From Mangifera indica (Eukaryota; Streptophyta; Magnoliopsida; Sapindales; Anacardiaceae): a stretch of 64,000 nucleotides of DNA. The position numbers and the translations under genes were made by a program. Positions 34,911-47,454 of the stretch are shown here, piece by piece. Each line of letters begins with the position of its first letter. Within the stretch, counting starts at the first letter, position 1. Where the stretch lies: NCBI RefSeq assembly GCF_011075055.1, contig NC_058150.1, positions 4,526,001 through 4,590,000 on the forward strand, written 5' to 3'. The notes under the pieces were generated by a model. That model did not search any database, had not been told where the DNA came from, and saw only the letters and a program-made list of their open reading frames with translations.

Positions 34911-36407
34911 CGTTCAGTTTGCGTCAGTCGGAGTTGAAGCTTCAAGATTGAAAGCAGGGGAAGTTCACTTGTAGGTTGTCTTTGTTTCTGGGCTTCAATT
35001 CAATTGGCCCAAGAAGTTAACGCCAGATAATCGCTGTTCAACGAAATTAATTTATTTGATTGACATTAATTTTTTCCTTTTAAATAAAACTATATGTATA
35101 TAATTTAATATATAAATGATGTGTTATTATATAATTAAATAATCTTAAATTAAAAATAAAATGACATGATAATAAATTATTTATATACCTAAATTATAAA
35201 TTAAAAATATGTACATATAATATTTTTTTTATAATTTTAAACCCTCAAATAAATTTTAGATAAGCAACAACTTGTATCTCAATACACAAATAGACATAAA
35301 AACGATCTGATGGTTGACATTTATTTCGTATCATATATACATGAGGAAAAACAATAACTTTTTACTTTATCATATAATAGATGATAAAACCGACGTCAAA
35401 ATCTAGCTAACCTCCTTAGAACCCTTGTTTAAAATCAAATATTTCTAAGTATACCTCTTATGTAATATCTGATTAGCACTCATCCAAAGCACATATCCAA
35501 AATTATTAATAATATAGTCGTAAATGTAAAGTATCACCCAAACAACTGAACCTCATTGAAAATTTTGTAAGTCCAATCTCCCTCATGTTTTATTTTTCTC
35601 ATCGTATTGGATGACAAGATTAATTATATATATCAATTAGTGACAAAAAATCTTAAAATAATTTGACAATTTAATTTGGATAATATTTTATTATAAAATT
35701 AAAAAAATTTTAAAAATAGATTATTAGGTATAAATAATTATTATATTCAATAAAATTTGATATATATAAATAATTATTATATTTGGTTAGAAGTAATTAA
35801 AAAAATCAATATTTTATTTTACTTAAATATTTTTAGATATAATAATTATAAAATATTGGTTATATTAATTAAAAATAAAATTTATTTTTATTATAAAAAT
35901 TAATAAATAAAATATAATTATAATAATATAAATATTATATTAATAATCTTTCAATAATTAAGATAAAAGTTATAATCAAATTATCATATATATTATTTGA
36001 TAAGATTATTATAAAAATAATAAAAAATAAATTATCAAAACCCACCTAAGATATATTTGAAATTTCAAAATTAAAATTTTTGGAAAAGGGGAGAATTGGG
36101 AAATACCTTTAATAAGTGATACAGTAGGTAATAGAGCTATTTAATTGATTCTAACAGTCATTTAGGTAAGGTTCAGTACATAACAATTTTATAATTGAAA
36201 AATCGCATTAACAATCTGATTGACATTGACCAAACGTAATAAGTTTATATTAAAGTAGTTGGTTTCAATAAATTGAATTAAATTTCATATACATAACAAT
36301 TGTATTCATTTTTATTACTACCATATCATATATAATATATATTTTATTATATAGTACGATATAAATAGAAAATAATATATATTATAAAATATATTTAGTT
36401 AATACCA
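34911..36407. other. Intergenic, AT-rich; NAA30 promoter at left edge
   Basis: The first 100 or so bases hold the NAA30 leader and promoter. 35060-35230 shows another unit of the AT-rich palindrome family. 35640-36050 is extremely AT-rich with no recognised feature. Confidence 0.4.
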
Positions 36408-37032
36408 ATATTTTTAAAATTAAATTTAGATCGATTGGTTCAATTGATTGAATCAAAAACTGACTCTAAATTCAGTTTGATTAACAAAAAAACGGTTTAT
36501 TTATTAACTCGATCAAAATTGATTGAGTTTGACTGAATAAACCGATCAAAATTGATTAAGTTTGACTGAATAAACCGATCAAAATTGGGAGAACCAGGTT
36601 TGACCAAAATTTAGAGTATTTTTTTGAAATTTTAATTATTTTGAGTAATTTGATTATTTTTTTATTAGACTTGATGAATTTCTAAAGGTTTGTAAAAAAA
36701 AAAAAATTCAAAAAATTTTTTTTTTTTTAAATATCTTCTATAGGCAATAACTTACAGAATTATATATATTTTTTATATCATGAGATTGAAACTTTTTTTT
36801 AATTTTAATTCTTTCATTAAAATCAAATGAATAATTATTACTTTTTAAAAAATATATGTTCTAATCTACATAGGTGTGGGTATCCTAACTGATTTTATTT
36901 TTTATAAATTTTTAAACAAAATTTATTAATTATAATTTGATAATAAGTTGAACCAGTTAATTTTTGGTTGAACTAGTCAAACCATAAATCAACAAAATAA
37001 CCGGTTCGATCATTGATTTGATTTTAAAAACA
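36408..37032. mobile_element. Candidate TIR element with GATCGAACCGGTT-type ends
   Basis: The left end TTTTTAAAATTAAATTTAGA then TCGATTGGTT is the imperfect inverse of the right end AACCGGTTCGATCATTGATT then TGATTTTAAAAA. No coding frame. The interior near the left holds a short tandem array, listed separately. Confidence 0.5.
36511..36590. repeat. 33-bp tandem repeat, about 2.4 copies
   Basis: The unit GATCAAAATTGATTGAGTTT plus GACTGAATAAACC starts at 36511, 36544 and (partial) 36577, with one substitution between full copies. Confidence 0.9.
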
Positions 37033-37669
37033 TTTGTTAATACGATATAATAAATATATGACATAATATATATTATTATATAAATTAATACATTTTGTAT
37101 AAAAATAATAAGATAATAAAAATGTATATAAAAAATTTTAAATTTTTATAAATTATTATAAAAAATTTTAAAATAATAACGTATCTATTATATCTTTAAA
37201 AAATGGTATTATATAATATATTTAATATATTATCTATAAAATTAATTTTTTAATCAATAATACAATATACCATTCAACTATCATGATTGAACTCATTGAC
37301 ATTTGAATTTTTTTTTTTTTAAGGACTCTACATTTCCACTAGGCTTCAATTATATAGTTGAAGTACAGTGGTTAATTGACAAATGACAAGTATTCAATGC
37401 ACTGTGCTCCAACTTATTATTTTTATTTGTTCAATATTATAAATTACACATATTTTTATTAAGCCGTACATCTTTGAACGTGTCGTGTATGTACTCAATG
37501 TATAAATTACGGGTGAATGAATTTATTTTATTTTATTTTTTTAATTTTAGGTAATTATTAAAATGGTTCAACTGTCAATATATGAATCGAACTTTATTAT
37601 TTCTTCCAAGAAAAACCTCAGTTTTTGAAATTTTAAATATTAATTTATTTTTATATTTTAAAAATAAAT

Positions 37670-37812
37670 GAAATTATATATATAAATAATATATATAATT
37701 TTATATATAAATAATAATATATTATTATATAATTAAATATTATTTTATTTCTAATTTAAAATTATTTAATTATATAATAATATATTATTATTTGTCTATA
37801 AAATTTTACTCT
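37670..37812. mobile_element. AT-rich palindromic MITE-like element (best-preserved copy)
   Basis: The left arm TTTTATATATAAATAATAAT then ATATTATTATATAATTA is mirrored by TAATTATATAATAATATATT then ATTATTTGTCTATAAAA: arms of about 37 bases with one or two mismatches, around a centre AATATTATTTTATTTCTAAT. Shorter or more diverged relatives lie at about 5940, 8220, 8370, 35100, 41930, 42360, 48850, 59850 and 61280. Confidence 0.6.
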
Positions 37813-38404
37813 TTAAATATATATTTTTAAACATTACAACAATTTATGCCAGTGAAGCCAACATTTTAAGGTTAAAACTGTAATTAAGTTTTTCAACATT
37901 TCGGAATGCATTTCACATGCTTGTTTCATCCTGAATTTACTTTCATACCCCTGTACCGAACCCCGGTAAGGTCAAAGATCTCTAGTCATTCTTTATCGAT
38001 ACGTTGCTTAACACCAAATTATTCCTCCCGAAGTGAATATATATGTGGGTATACATGTATACATATATATACACACACACACATATATAAAGCTTTTCCG
38101 ATCTGACCTGTCTACACGTGCAGTTTGCTGCAATTAGGGTTTTTTTCCCTTTCCTTCTTAATACTACTTCTTCAACTTCTTGTTTTCTTCTTTAAGATCA
38201 CCAACTTGATTTTTTTATCGCCATCAATAAGTACTCAAGATCGTAACCTAGATCTTACTTAGTTTTCATGTATCCATGGCTAATTTATAAATCAAATTCA
38301 GCTGGAGCTTGTTGTCATTACTATTTGTTATGTAATTTAGGACGACCCAATTAAGAAACTGATCAAACAAGCTAGCTATACTTAGCTAGTTAGAGGTTGA
38401 CAAG
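37813..38404 (+). promoter_or_regulatory. RAP2.6L-like promoter and long leader
   Basis: TATATATACACACACACACA then TATATAAAG near 38067-38092 could be the TATA region. The leader that follows has an upstream ORF at 38268-38354 (ATG TAT CCA TGG ..., 28 codons, ends TAA) in a different frame from the main ORF. Confidence 0.4.
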
Positions 38405-40067
38405 GTGGATCGAAGACTTGGCAAGAGGCCTCTTCCTTTTGATGTATCGGAGGAGAAAAAGGAAGATGAAATATTTCCTGTGTACCAACCGATGACGAGC
38501 AGTTATCAGCCGGCAGATCATGTTGGTTCTGAAACTAATATGCCGACCAATGTCATCGCCGGCTTCGGCGATCAGTACGGCTGGCCATTGTTGGTGAACA
38601 GCTCCACGGAACTTCACACATCTCAACCTGCGCAGGATCAAGGTAAGCTTCGAACATAGCCACACACACACATATATATCAACTATTTTACTGAACTACT
38701 CATTTTTCCGTTTTGTATTTTTTACATAACAACTCCAGTCATTTTAGTTAACTCTTTTTGGGATTTAGTTGTTCACAATTTTCTAACATTTATTCTTGTA
38801 TAAAAGAGAGATTGTGAGGATAGAATTTGGAAGTAATATTAATATTATCTATACAAACAAATTATATAAATTGAGATGACAGTATTTAATTGAGTGATTT
38901 TAAAGTGAGAAAAAAAAATACAATCATATCATCTAAACATAAACTGTTAACTCAATTTACATAAATCAAGTTATAATCAAGTTGTAGAATTTATTTGTAT
39001 ATATAATTTTATTTGTAAATCATGATTGAGCATATTATCGATATTCATAGGGCCTTTTGTATATCTCTCACCACTTGCTTTCGCAGATTTATGAAATTAA
39101 TTAACTTCATAAACAAATAAATGCTTGAATTGAAACTACATTTCTGCTATATTTATTGCTTGGCTCTCTAACTATCTTAGTATAATGATGATTTATCTTT
39201 TAAGAATTATATATATAAGCTAAAACCCAAATTTTTTGGTCTATATAAACTTTGTATTTAACCTTCCATAATTAATTTATGACATATATAACTCCATAGT
39301 CTAGCTTCTTTTGATTGCATTTTACAATAGCTTTTTGATTACCGAAAAGCTGATGAAACATGAATTTTCTTAAAGGAGGCAGTGTACGAAGAAGAAACTA
39401 CAGAGGGGTGAGACGGAGACCATGGGGAAAGTGGGCAGCCGAGATCCGTGATCCAAAGAAGGCAGCAAGAGTCTGGCTGGGAACATTCGACACGGCGGAA
39501 GCTGCAGCCCTTGCTTATGATGCAGCAGCTCTGAAGTTCAAAGGCAGCAAAGCTAAGCTCAATTTCCCTGAACGTGTTCAAGGACTAACTGACTTCAGCT
39601 GCCTAAGGAGAACTACTACTTCTACTACTACTACTACTACTACTTCTTCTTCTTCTTCTTCCAGCAACTCAAGCACAGTTTCTGGATATGTTCCTACTTC
39701 AGTTCCTTTTCTTCCACAGCCATTAATACCTTCTCCTGTTCCAACTCCTTTATCACATTTATCACGTGAAGCATTTCCTGATATTTTACAGTACGCACAG
39801 CTGCTTTCTAGTAGTGATGACAGTGATGTTCAGTCTGCCGCCTGGAGTCTTTATAGTAATCAAAACCAGCTTCCATTTTATGGTTCATCACAATCTACAC
39901 CCATGATATTTTCATCATCACCAACTTCACTCGCAATGTCTCAGAATTATCATGATCAACTGGCCATGCAAGATGAGTTACTGAGGGGGAGCTTTCCTTC
40001 TGCTCCCAATTATCTTGAGCAGGCTGGGAGGAATGTTAATCCTCCCGATAAAAACCAAAAGGATTGA
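38405..40067 (+). CDS. AP2/ERF factor, group X, RAP2.6L/ERF113-like
   Basis: Two exons, 38405-38642 and 39376-40067, about 309 residues. Exon 1 reads (V/M)[19 protein letters not shown]. Exon 2 starts after AAAG and opens into a full AP2 domain: [60 protein letters not shown]. The [10 protein letters not shown] and Ala/Asp residues mark the ERF (GCC-box binding) class. A Thr/Ser tract follows, then [11 protein letters not shown], which also occurs in Arabidopsis RAP2.6L (At5g13330), a stress, wounding and regeneration regulator. Oddity: the first codon of the open frame that fits the family-like N-terminus is GTG, not ATG. An in-frame TAG lies at 38387-38389, and the first in-frame ATG is codon 30 (38492). 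The protein may start there, at the GTG, or in an unseen upstream exon. Confidence 0.88.
39612..39661 (+). repeat. ACT/TTC trinucleotide repeat inside the ERF coding exon
   Basis: Encodes a run of Thr followed by Ser just after the AP2 domain. In-frame length changes would alter only this linker. Confidence 0.9.
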
Positions 40068-40770
40068 AAGTTAACTACGTACACATTAGGCAGGTTTCAT
40101 GCAATGGAAGTGTGAAAACCTGACGCCGCCTAGTTTTTGCCTTTTGGTTAAACCATTCTTAATTAATTCTCCGTTAGTAAATGATGTATGAATTCTATAA
40201 GAAAGCTTTATTTCATTGGCTTGAAAATGCGTCTGAGTTTTACTTTCATGAAGCATGCAGTTCTTGTTATTTTAATTATAATGCTTCTTCTGCCGTGAAA
40301 ATTGCCATTGCAGTTGGCCACATTGGATGATTTTGTCTTGTTTGAAGATTTTGTAAGCAGTGACGTTAAAAGAGAGTTGAATATTCAAAAATATAAATAT
40401 ATAATTAATTTCAAGTCTATATAAATCCATATTATGATCCCAACAAACAACAACCACTCTATGCAGCTGGCTGTACGCTCCAATTAGAATTCAACATGAT
40501 TCTCATTCAACCTTCAAAATATTAAATATAAAGTCAAGTATTTATTTGAATAAGACTTTCCACGCATTTTATCAAAATATAAATGAGTACGTTGGAAAAG
40601 TATTCTCTTGCAATGGTATAATTTTAAATTAATAATAAAATTTGGATAATATTATAAATATATTTAAAATTTTCATAATTATAGATGTAATTATTATATC
40701 CTAAAATTTATCTATTTAATTAATACATCTAGTAAAATTCTTCCATTAATTAAAAAATAATAAAATAAAA
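40068..40770. other. 3' flank of ERF gene
   Basis: Probable 3' UTR followed by AT-rich intergenic DNA. No gene seen. Confidence 0.4.
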
Positions 40771-41470
40771 GTCAAAGCACTATTTCCCACCCAAATTTTA
40801 TCTTAATCTAAAAAACATACTTATGAAAAATGAAAAATGAAAAATTCAAACACCTATCCATGAACTAATTTCTGTTAAAATTTTTTATTAGAAATAAAGG
40901 TAAAATCGTTATTTTACCCATAAACCATACAATCTTAAAAATTTATATCATTTCTCTCCCTTATTTTAGAAAACTAACAATTTTTCTCTATTATTAAACT
41001 TTAAAAAACTGCTTCCCCCTAAGGATAAATTCTTCCATCTCTGGCAACCGATTGTCATTCTCATTGTTGGTTGGTCTTTCCACTATCTTCTTCACCCTCA
41101 ATCAACTTTCCCATCAAACCGATTTTGTCGAATGAAGACAATTCATCTTTGTCGGATGGAGTAAGTTTGTCTTTGTCTAACGAAATTGGTCTGATAAACA
41201 TCAACCATTGGAGAAGAACACGGTGGGAATGTCGACCGATGGCAAGAAAGGCATCTGATCGTCGGTGATGGAAAAAAACTCTAGAAGGAAAATATTGTTT
41301 TTCAATATTCAATTTAGGAGAAAAATTATAAGTTTTTTAAATTAAGAGAGAAAATAATAAAATGTTTAATGTTTTAGGATAATGATAAAATAATGAATTT
41401 ACCTTTCAGTTTGATAAAAAATTCTAACAAAAATTAATCTATAAGTGAATATTTAAAATTTTCAATTGAT
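40771..41470. mobile_element. Probable TTGGCC-family element, copy E (ends decayed)
   Basis: Left side AGCACTATTTCCCACCCAAA corresponds to the family's CCCACCCAAGG end. The AT blocks and the GC-richer centre (CCATCTCTGGCAACCGATTG; GAAGACAATTCATCTTTGTC) match the 30.5-kb copy. The right terminal repeat cannot be found. Confidence 0.5.
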
Positions 41471-43735
41471 ATACATATATTTTTTTAATTTAATTAAAAT
41501 TTAAATAAAAAATAATCTTTTATTGAAAATAAAACAACCCCTAATTATATAATATTTGCATTGAAAATGTATGCAGCACATTTTGCTTATCTTAATTTGA
41601 CTATCCATGGTTCTCCGTGCCATATTTCCACTACTTCCACTCGTTGAAGCAACCCCACTTCAGGTTGGATGCAGACTAATTCATAAGGTTGGTCTATAAA
41701 TAAAAAATGCAAAAACGAAAATAAAAAATAATAATAAGTATCGGAAGATAAATACATCACGTCAGAGCCGAAAAGAGAGAAGGCTAGTGCGAAAAAAAGG
41801 CATAATATAAATATAAAAGGAAGCTTCTTAACACACACGTTGAACAAAAGTCGGTATATATTTATCATGCGTATATTATTATAATGATTTATGTAAAATA
41901 TGTATTTATTTATATATTTAAAATAAAAATATATAATTTTATTAATTTATCTGTATAATTTTATCTATAAATAATAATATATTATTATTTATATATAAAA
42001 TTATATTATTACTTTAATTGATGGCTACTTCGCTGTTGTGCAAAGCAAAGGACACATGATTGCGAGAATATTATTAAGGAAGATCAGGTGCATCTCCCTT
42101 TGCAAGCGTGGGATGAATCTCATGAGCATAACATAATTGTCTTCTGTCAATCAATCAATCAAATCTGTGCACATTTTCCCGGCTACTGAAGGGACACGAT
42201 TCCTCAGCTACAACTTTGTTCAAAATGATTTTGTGCTTTCGGCACTGCCCTTGTCAATTTTTTCGGCTAATCGACATGAATTCTTATCTTTAGGTAGACT
42301 CATTCTGTCACAACGCACCGAGGAAATTTATTTTAGAATTATTAATTAAATATAAATAATTTTATATATAAATAAAAATATATTATCATATAATTAAAAA
42401 ATTAAAAATTAAATATAAAATAACATATCATTACTAAAAATTAAAAAATAAAATTATATAAAAAAATTATATACATAATTTCATTAATATAAAGTTAACC
42501 AAAAATTCAAAAGCTAAACTTATACAGCTAAAAAGTTGAGTTAAATACAACTTTGTCCTCCTTTTTAACATTCAAACAAAACCTAAAATTCTTCTATCTT
42601 AATTGCCCTTTTTGCCCCTCAAAATCTTATATCCAGCATTTCCAAAAAAAAAAACACAAATTCAAATGATAAATATCACTAAATTTAGATATTAAGATTA
42701 ATCGTCTTATTTTTCTAAAAAAAATTGATGAGTTGTTGTATCGTAAGAAAAATAATGCAATATTACAAGAATTTCACGAGTTTTTAGTCATTTTCCAGAA
42801 TTTTGGCAGATTTTCATGAGTTTTAAGGTATTATCCATAAGTTTTGCGTATGCATTAACTTTATACTAACAGGCTAAACTTTTTTTTTTTTCAAAAAAAC
42901 AAAGTTAAACACTAAACTTTGAATGGGGGTAAGTGTAAAATTTTAAAATATGAGGGGGATGAAGAAATTTTCACTAGCATATTCAAATATGATCTACAAA
43001 ATATAAAAACTAAAGATTTTTCAAAAGTTTCGTGCATACTTTAATTTTTATACTAGTTCATTAGACTTTGAACAAGGGGTTAAATATAATATCTTAAAAT
43101 ATAAGAGGGTTGATGAAATCTCCATTAGCATATTCAGGGATGCATTTGGAAAATCAACAAGAACAAGGGCTAAATGAAAAGGTTTTAAATAATCCATCAA
43201 TAACTTCGAATAATGGCAGCTTCAACCTCAACACGAGTCATCAATCTAAAAATATCGTCAAATTGTTGTTACACATTGGCAATCAGATTGTGAACCAATT
43301 ATTCATCACGTGCCAAAAAACTCTTGGACGGTAGTTATGACATCGTCCACATCAGACTCAAAACGTCGTGTCTATGGTCAGGCTTCGCTGTCTATTCATT
43401 GACCACTGCTCACCTGCATAGGAGTATGACCGATGATATTGGGTCACCAAAAACTCCGCAAGTTATGAAAGAGGCCTATTGAGCTGCGTTGTAATACGGA
43501 TTAGAATGAGTTTGAAATTGGGCTATCAAGACCACTGGGCTTGAAACTTCCCTTTCGAATTTAAACCATAATAATATGATGAAAGCATGTCAAACCTTTT
43601 ATAACACCAGATTTTTTATTTTAAATCATACTATTAAATTTAGAAAAAATAAAAACAAATAATAAGAATCTCATTACATTTGATTTCTTTTGTAATTTAT
43701 TTATGACCAATAGACTATTTCATAATCTTAAAAAC
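41471..43735. other. Intergenic, AT-rich, two palindromic repeat units
   Basis: 41890-42010 and 42340-42480 hold units of the AT-rich palindrome family (ATAATAATATATTATTATTT; AAATATATTATCATATAATT). Small open frames at 42137-42349 and 43110-43334 match nothing I know. Confidence 0.4.
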
Positions 43736-44345
43736 ACACTTAAAAACACACTTGTAACAGATAAAAAACTTAAATATCCATTTATATTTAAACTTTCATT
43801 AAAATTATTTTTAAATATAAAAGTAAAATCATCATTTAATAATAATATAAAAAATATATAATTTTATCTAATTTTTCTCTTAGATCTTGAAAATTAACAT
43901 TTCATTTTAAACTTCAATTTTGAAAAATGACTTTCTTCAATATAAATTTTTAGGTTTTTTTCTTTATCTCTCTGATCTCCTGATACCATTGGTGACTTCA
44001 CCCCAAACTTTGTTGGATGATGATGTGTTGTTCTTTATTAGATGACACTCATCGTCCAAGAAACGTTGTCTAAATTTGGATAATGACGACCACTTTGTTA
44101 GAAGAGGGTTGTAGTTTGTTGGAAAAATTGATTAGATTTTAAGTTTGATATTTTAAGAGAAAAAGTGAAATTTTTAAAATTTAATTATAGAAAAAAATTA
44201 TTATTTTTTTAAACTAATAAAAGAAAATAAGATATAATTTTAATAATTTTAATATTATTAATAAAATAATTTAATCTTTTAATTTTAATAAAAAATTCTT
44301 AAATATATAATAATATATTAAAATTTAGACGGGTATTTGAATTAT
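43736..44345. mobile_element. Probable TTGGCC-family element, copy F (degenerate)
   Basis: Shares the family's inner blocks: AAAACTTAAATATCCATTTA, the AGTAAAATCATCATTTAATA block, a GC-richer centre with TGGATGATGATGTGTTGTTC, and the closing TAATATTATTAATAAAATAA. Terminal repeats are not recognisable. Confidence 0.4.
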
Positions 44346-44362
44346 TTATCTATTATGTGTGC

Positions 44363-44365
<3 letters not shown>

Positions 44366-44402
<37 letters not shown>
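44366..44402. repeat. (AT)n microsatellite upstream of the Rieske gene
   Basis: Pure TA run of about 18 units, some 300 bases before the Rieske ATG. Confidence 0.9.
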
Positions 44403-44409
<7 letters not shown>

Positions 44410-44705
44410 TTGTGCGCCAGACCTTCAGTGGGAAATAGTCATTTGGCGTTTATTTATCTTGGTCGCCTATGTTCGGGAACCAGCGATCCAATCCAATGGC
44501 TTAAAAGGACCAACAGATGTGTTCAAATTTACCTCTCACAATCCCCACGTGTCAAAATCAGAGGCATTAATTGAACAAACTAATTACCGCGTGGTCTGTA
44601 AAAACAGCCAGCCTTTTTGTCAACCCTCTAAAATCCCCAAATTGTTGCAAAGGGGGAGATCGACAACGGTGCAGCAATACCGAAGAGATAATCGAGCGTT
44701 TGAAG

Positions 44706-47008
44706 ATGTTGAGAGTCGCGGCGAGGAGGCTTTTGTCTCTTTCCTCATTATCATCGCCTTCATCTTGGAGACCAATCGCTCCTTCCCGGAATCTAGTGAA
44801 CGGTACTGATTTCTCCTCCTCTCCGTCATTCGATGATTCCAGATCCAGCGGCTTTTCCGGTTCCCTGTTCTTTGAATCTCAGTTCCATCTTCCTTGCCGA
44901 GGTTAGTTATGGTTCAGACTTCTATTATTTATTTTTATGTTATTGATTTTTTTGTAATTTTGTTTATATTTCATTTCGGTAGTAATATTTTTACTGGAGT
45001 AGTTTGTTATTTGTTGCTAGGTTAAACTTTAAGGTAATATGTGAAGTTTTTGATTTATTGCTTAAAGAAGTTCGATTTACTTAGGTGAATAGAAATGGCT
45101 TCTCGTTTGTTTCTTTGTTTGTTTTTTAATTTGCTTGAGTTATGTCTTTGGGTTATGAAAGCAAGAAGCAAAAATTAGTATTTTGTTACATGTTAAAGTA
45201 GTGCATTTCTGGAAGCAGAAAGGAGAAGTTATTGCTTTCTAAGGGAACACATTTCGCTCAGAGACATCAGACACATAGTACTCATGTCTATGAATTCCTG
45301 TTATTTTTCTCTTGAGGGTCACTATGTTTACGTTTTGTTTGTATCATCTATATGTTCGAAATCCCATTTATTTATTTTTTTCCATGGAGAAAAATAATGT
45401 TAATTTTATCACCTGAAACATACATCACAAAAAGAGAAATTTGTAGAAGCTCTTTATGAGAATCAGACAGCTTGAAGTAAAAGCCGAGCCAAATACTGCT
45501 ATCTGACAAATCAATTTATGTTGTTGTAGATGTTAGTAACTTGCATTGCAGCAATGGGGCTTTCCATTTTAGATTAGTCAGATATTATTGAGAGTGAGTT
45601 AATTTCCACACTCTATAACATATACTGGTTTTTCATTTGTGCAGAGTATTTTTTTCTTTTTGCTTGAAAATCGATTTTCTCTCACTTTTTTTTTAATATT
45701 CCTGTAGTTTTTAGTGGATGCAATGTGACCTGATTTGGGCTGAAATCCAATTTTTACAGAGGAAATTGTGCTTGTCATTATGATTGGGTGTATACACAAT
45801 CCAGTTGGTCTGCATAACTATGACTGGATAGAATTATCTAATTTGCCCGTGTTGGGGTTTATTTATTGGTCTTGCCCTTCCCTGAATGAGAAGTTTTCCT
45901 TAGGCTGCTTGTTGCTGTTCCTGTTTATATAACCTCAATAGTTTGTAAAATATGCATGTTGCATTCTGATGTGCAGATGTAAATTTAAGAGATTATACTC
46001 TTGGTTAATTTTAATTCTGGGGATTTCGTTATTACTTCCCCACTTGGGTGAGTGTCTTTGAGGGATACAGGAACTGCTATCAAATAAATAGTGAAGGAAA
46101 ATATATTATTTAATTAAGTTTCTAAATGTATCAATTGATTCCATGATCATGATTGTGAAACAAGTTGCAAAATTTTTAGTCACTTTATGAGGTTCTTCAT
46201 TGCCCTTTCAACCTCAAGTGTTTTACAAGGATTTAAATGCTAATATGACAGTTTCTTATTGCTGCTCTCCTAGTTATGCAATGTATAGTTTTTTTGTCTT
46301 TATAATTTCTCATATTTGGGGATATTCTGTGAAGACATGACCTTCTTGTTTAATAATGTTTCAGGTTTTGCTTCTGAGGCAATCACCCCAAGGGAAGAAA
46401 ACACTGTAATCCCTGGTATTCCTGCAACAGTGGCAGCTGTTAAGAACCCCACTTCTAATATAATATACGATGAGTACAACCATGAGCGTTTTCCTCCTGG
46501 TGATCCTAACAAGCGGGCTTTTGCCTATTTTGTATTGACTGGTGGTCGATTTGTGTATGCTTCACTGCTCCGCCTCCTCATCCTAAAGCTTGTTCTAAGC
46601 ATGTCTGCCAGTAAGGATGTTCTTGCACTGGCCTCTCTTGAGGTTGATCTCTCGAGCATTGAGCCTGGCACTACTGTGACTGTTAAGTGGCGTGGGAAGC
46701 CAGTTTTTATCCGGCGTCGTACTGAGGAAGATATCAAACTTGCAAACAGTGTTGATGTGGGATCTCTACGTGATCCTCAGCAAGATGCAGAGAGGGTTAA
46801 GAATCCAGAATGGCTTATTGTCATTGGGGTCTGCACACATCTGGGTTGCATTCCCCTGCCAAATGCCGGCGATTTTGGTGGATGGTTTTGCCCTTGCCAT
46901 GGTTCCCATTATGATATATCTGGCAGGATTCGCAAGGGGCCAGCACCATACAACCTGGAGGTACCCACTTACTCTTTCTTGGATGAGAACAAGTTGCTGA
47001 TTGGTTGA
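44706..47008 (+). CDS. Cytochrome b-c1 complex Rieske iron-sulfur subunit, mitochondrial
   Basis: Two exons, 44706-44901 and 46365-47008, joined in phase 1: 279 residues, close to the plant norm of about 270. The start [20 protein letters not shown] is Arg/Ser-rich and lacks acidic residues, as in a mitochondrial presequence. Then [20 protein letters not shown], a membrane anchor near residues 115-145 ([40 protein letters not shown]), and the Rieske head with box 1 CTHLGC (about 222-227) and box 2 CPCHGSH (about 241-247). These four Cys/His ligands hold the 2Fe-2S cluster that takes an electron from ubiquinol and passes it to cytochrome c1 in complex III. The longer upstream open frame is ignored because the presequence begins at this Met. 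Arabidopsis homologues: At5g13430 and At5g13440. Confidence 0.95.
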
Positions 47009-47454
47009 GAAGTGTGGTTTTCTATTCTAGCAAACCATGTTTATTTGGGATATCAATTTTTTAATTTTATCAGATAATGCTAAGATTTGACGCAAGTCTT
47101 TGTGTTTTAACACCCGTTATTGGAGGTTGGGATACTGTAATTTGGAATAAGTTGCCTGGTTCTTGATACATTGTTATTGAACTTGTACTTAATTTGTTCT
47201 GAGTTTTTCTTTTTTGCAATGTTAAAAACTTTCAAGGATGTAGTAATCTCCAGCTTTCTTGATTATCCATGTTCATTAGGCAAAATATGACACTGGGGGG
47301 TGGAATACTAAAAACAAACAATCCTGGTTCAATGTATGTTCATCTCCATTAAAAGAACACCATTAATAACTATTTCCCTCAATGCTCAATTTGTGTACTC
47401 CCTTATTACTGCATAGCCAGATGAAAAGTTGAATTATGTTTTCAGCCATCGGTA
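47009..47454. other. Tail-to-tail spacer between Rieske gene and CCB1 relic
   Basis: 3' UTR-like sequence of the Rieske gene. No other feature seen. Confidence 0.4.

Noticed and set aside
44357..44705. Open frames upstream of and fused to the Rieske start
   Set aside because: They begin in an (AT)n run or extend the frame past the natural presequence start [10 protein letters not shown].
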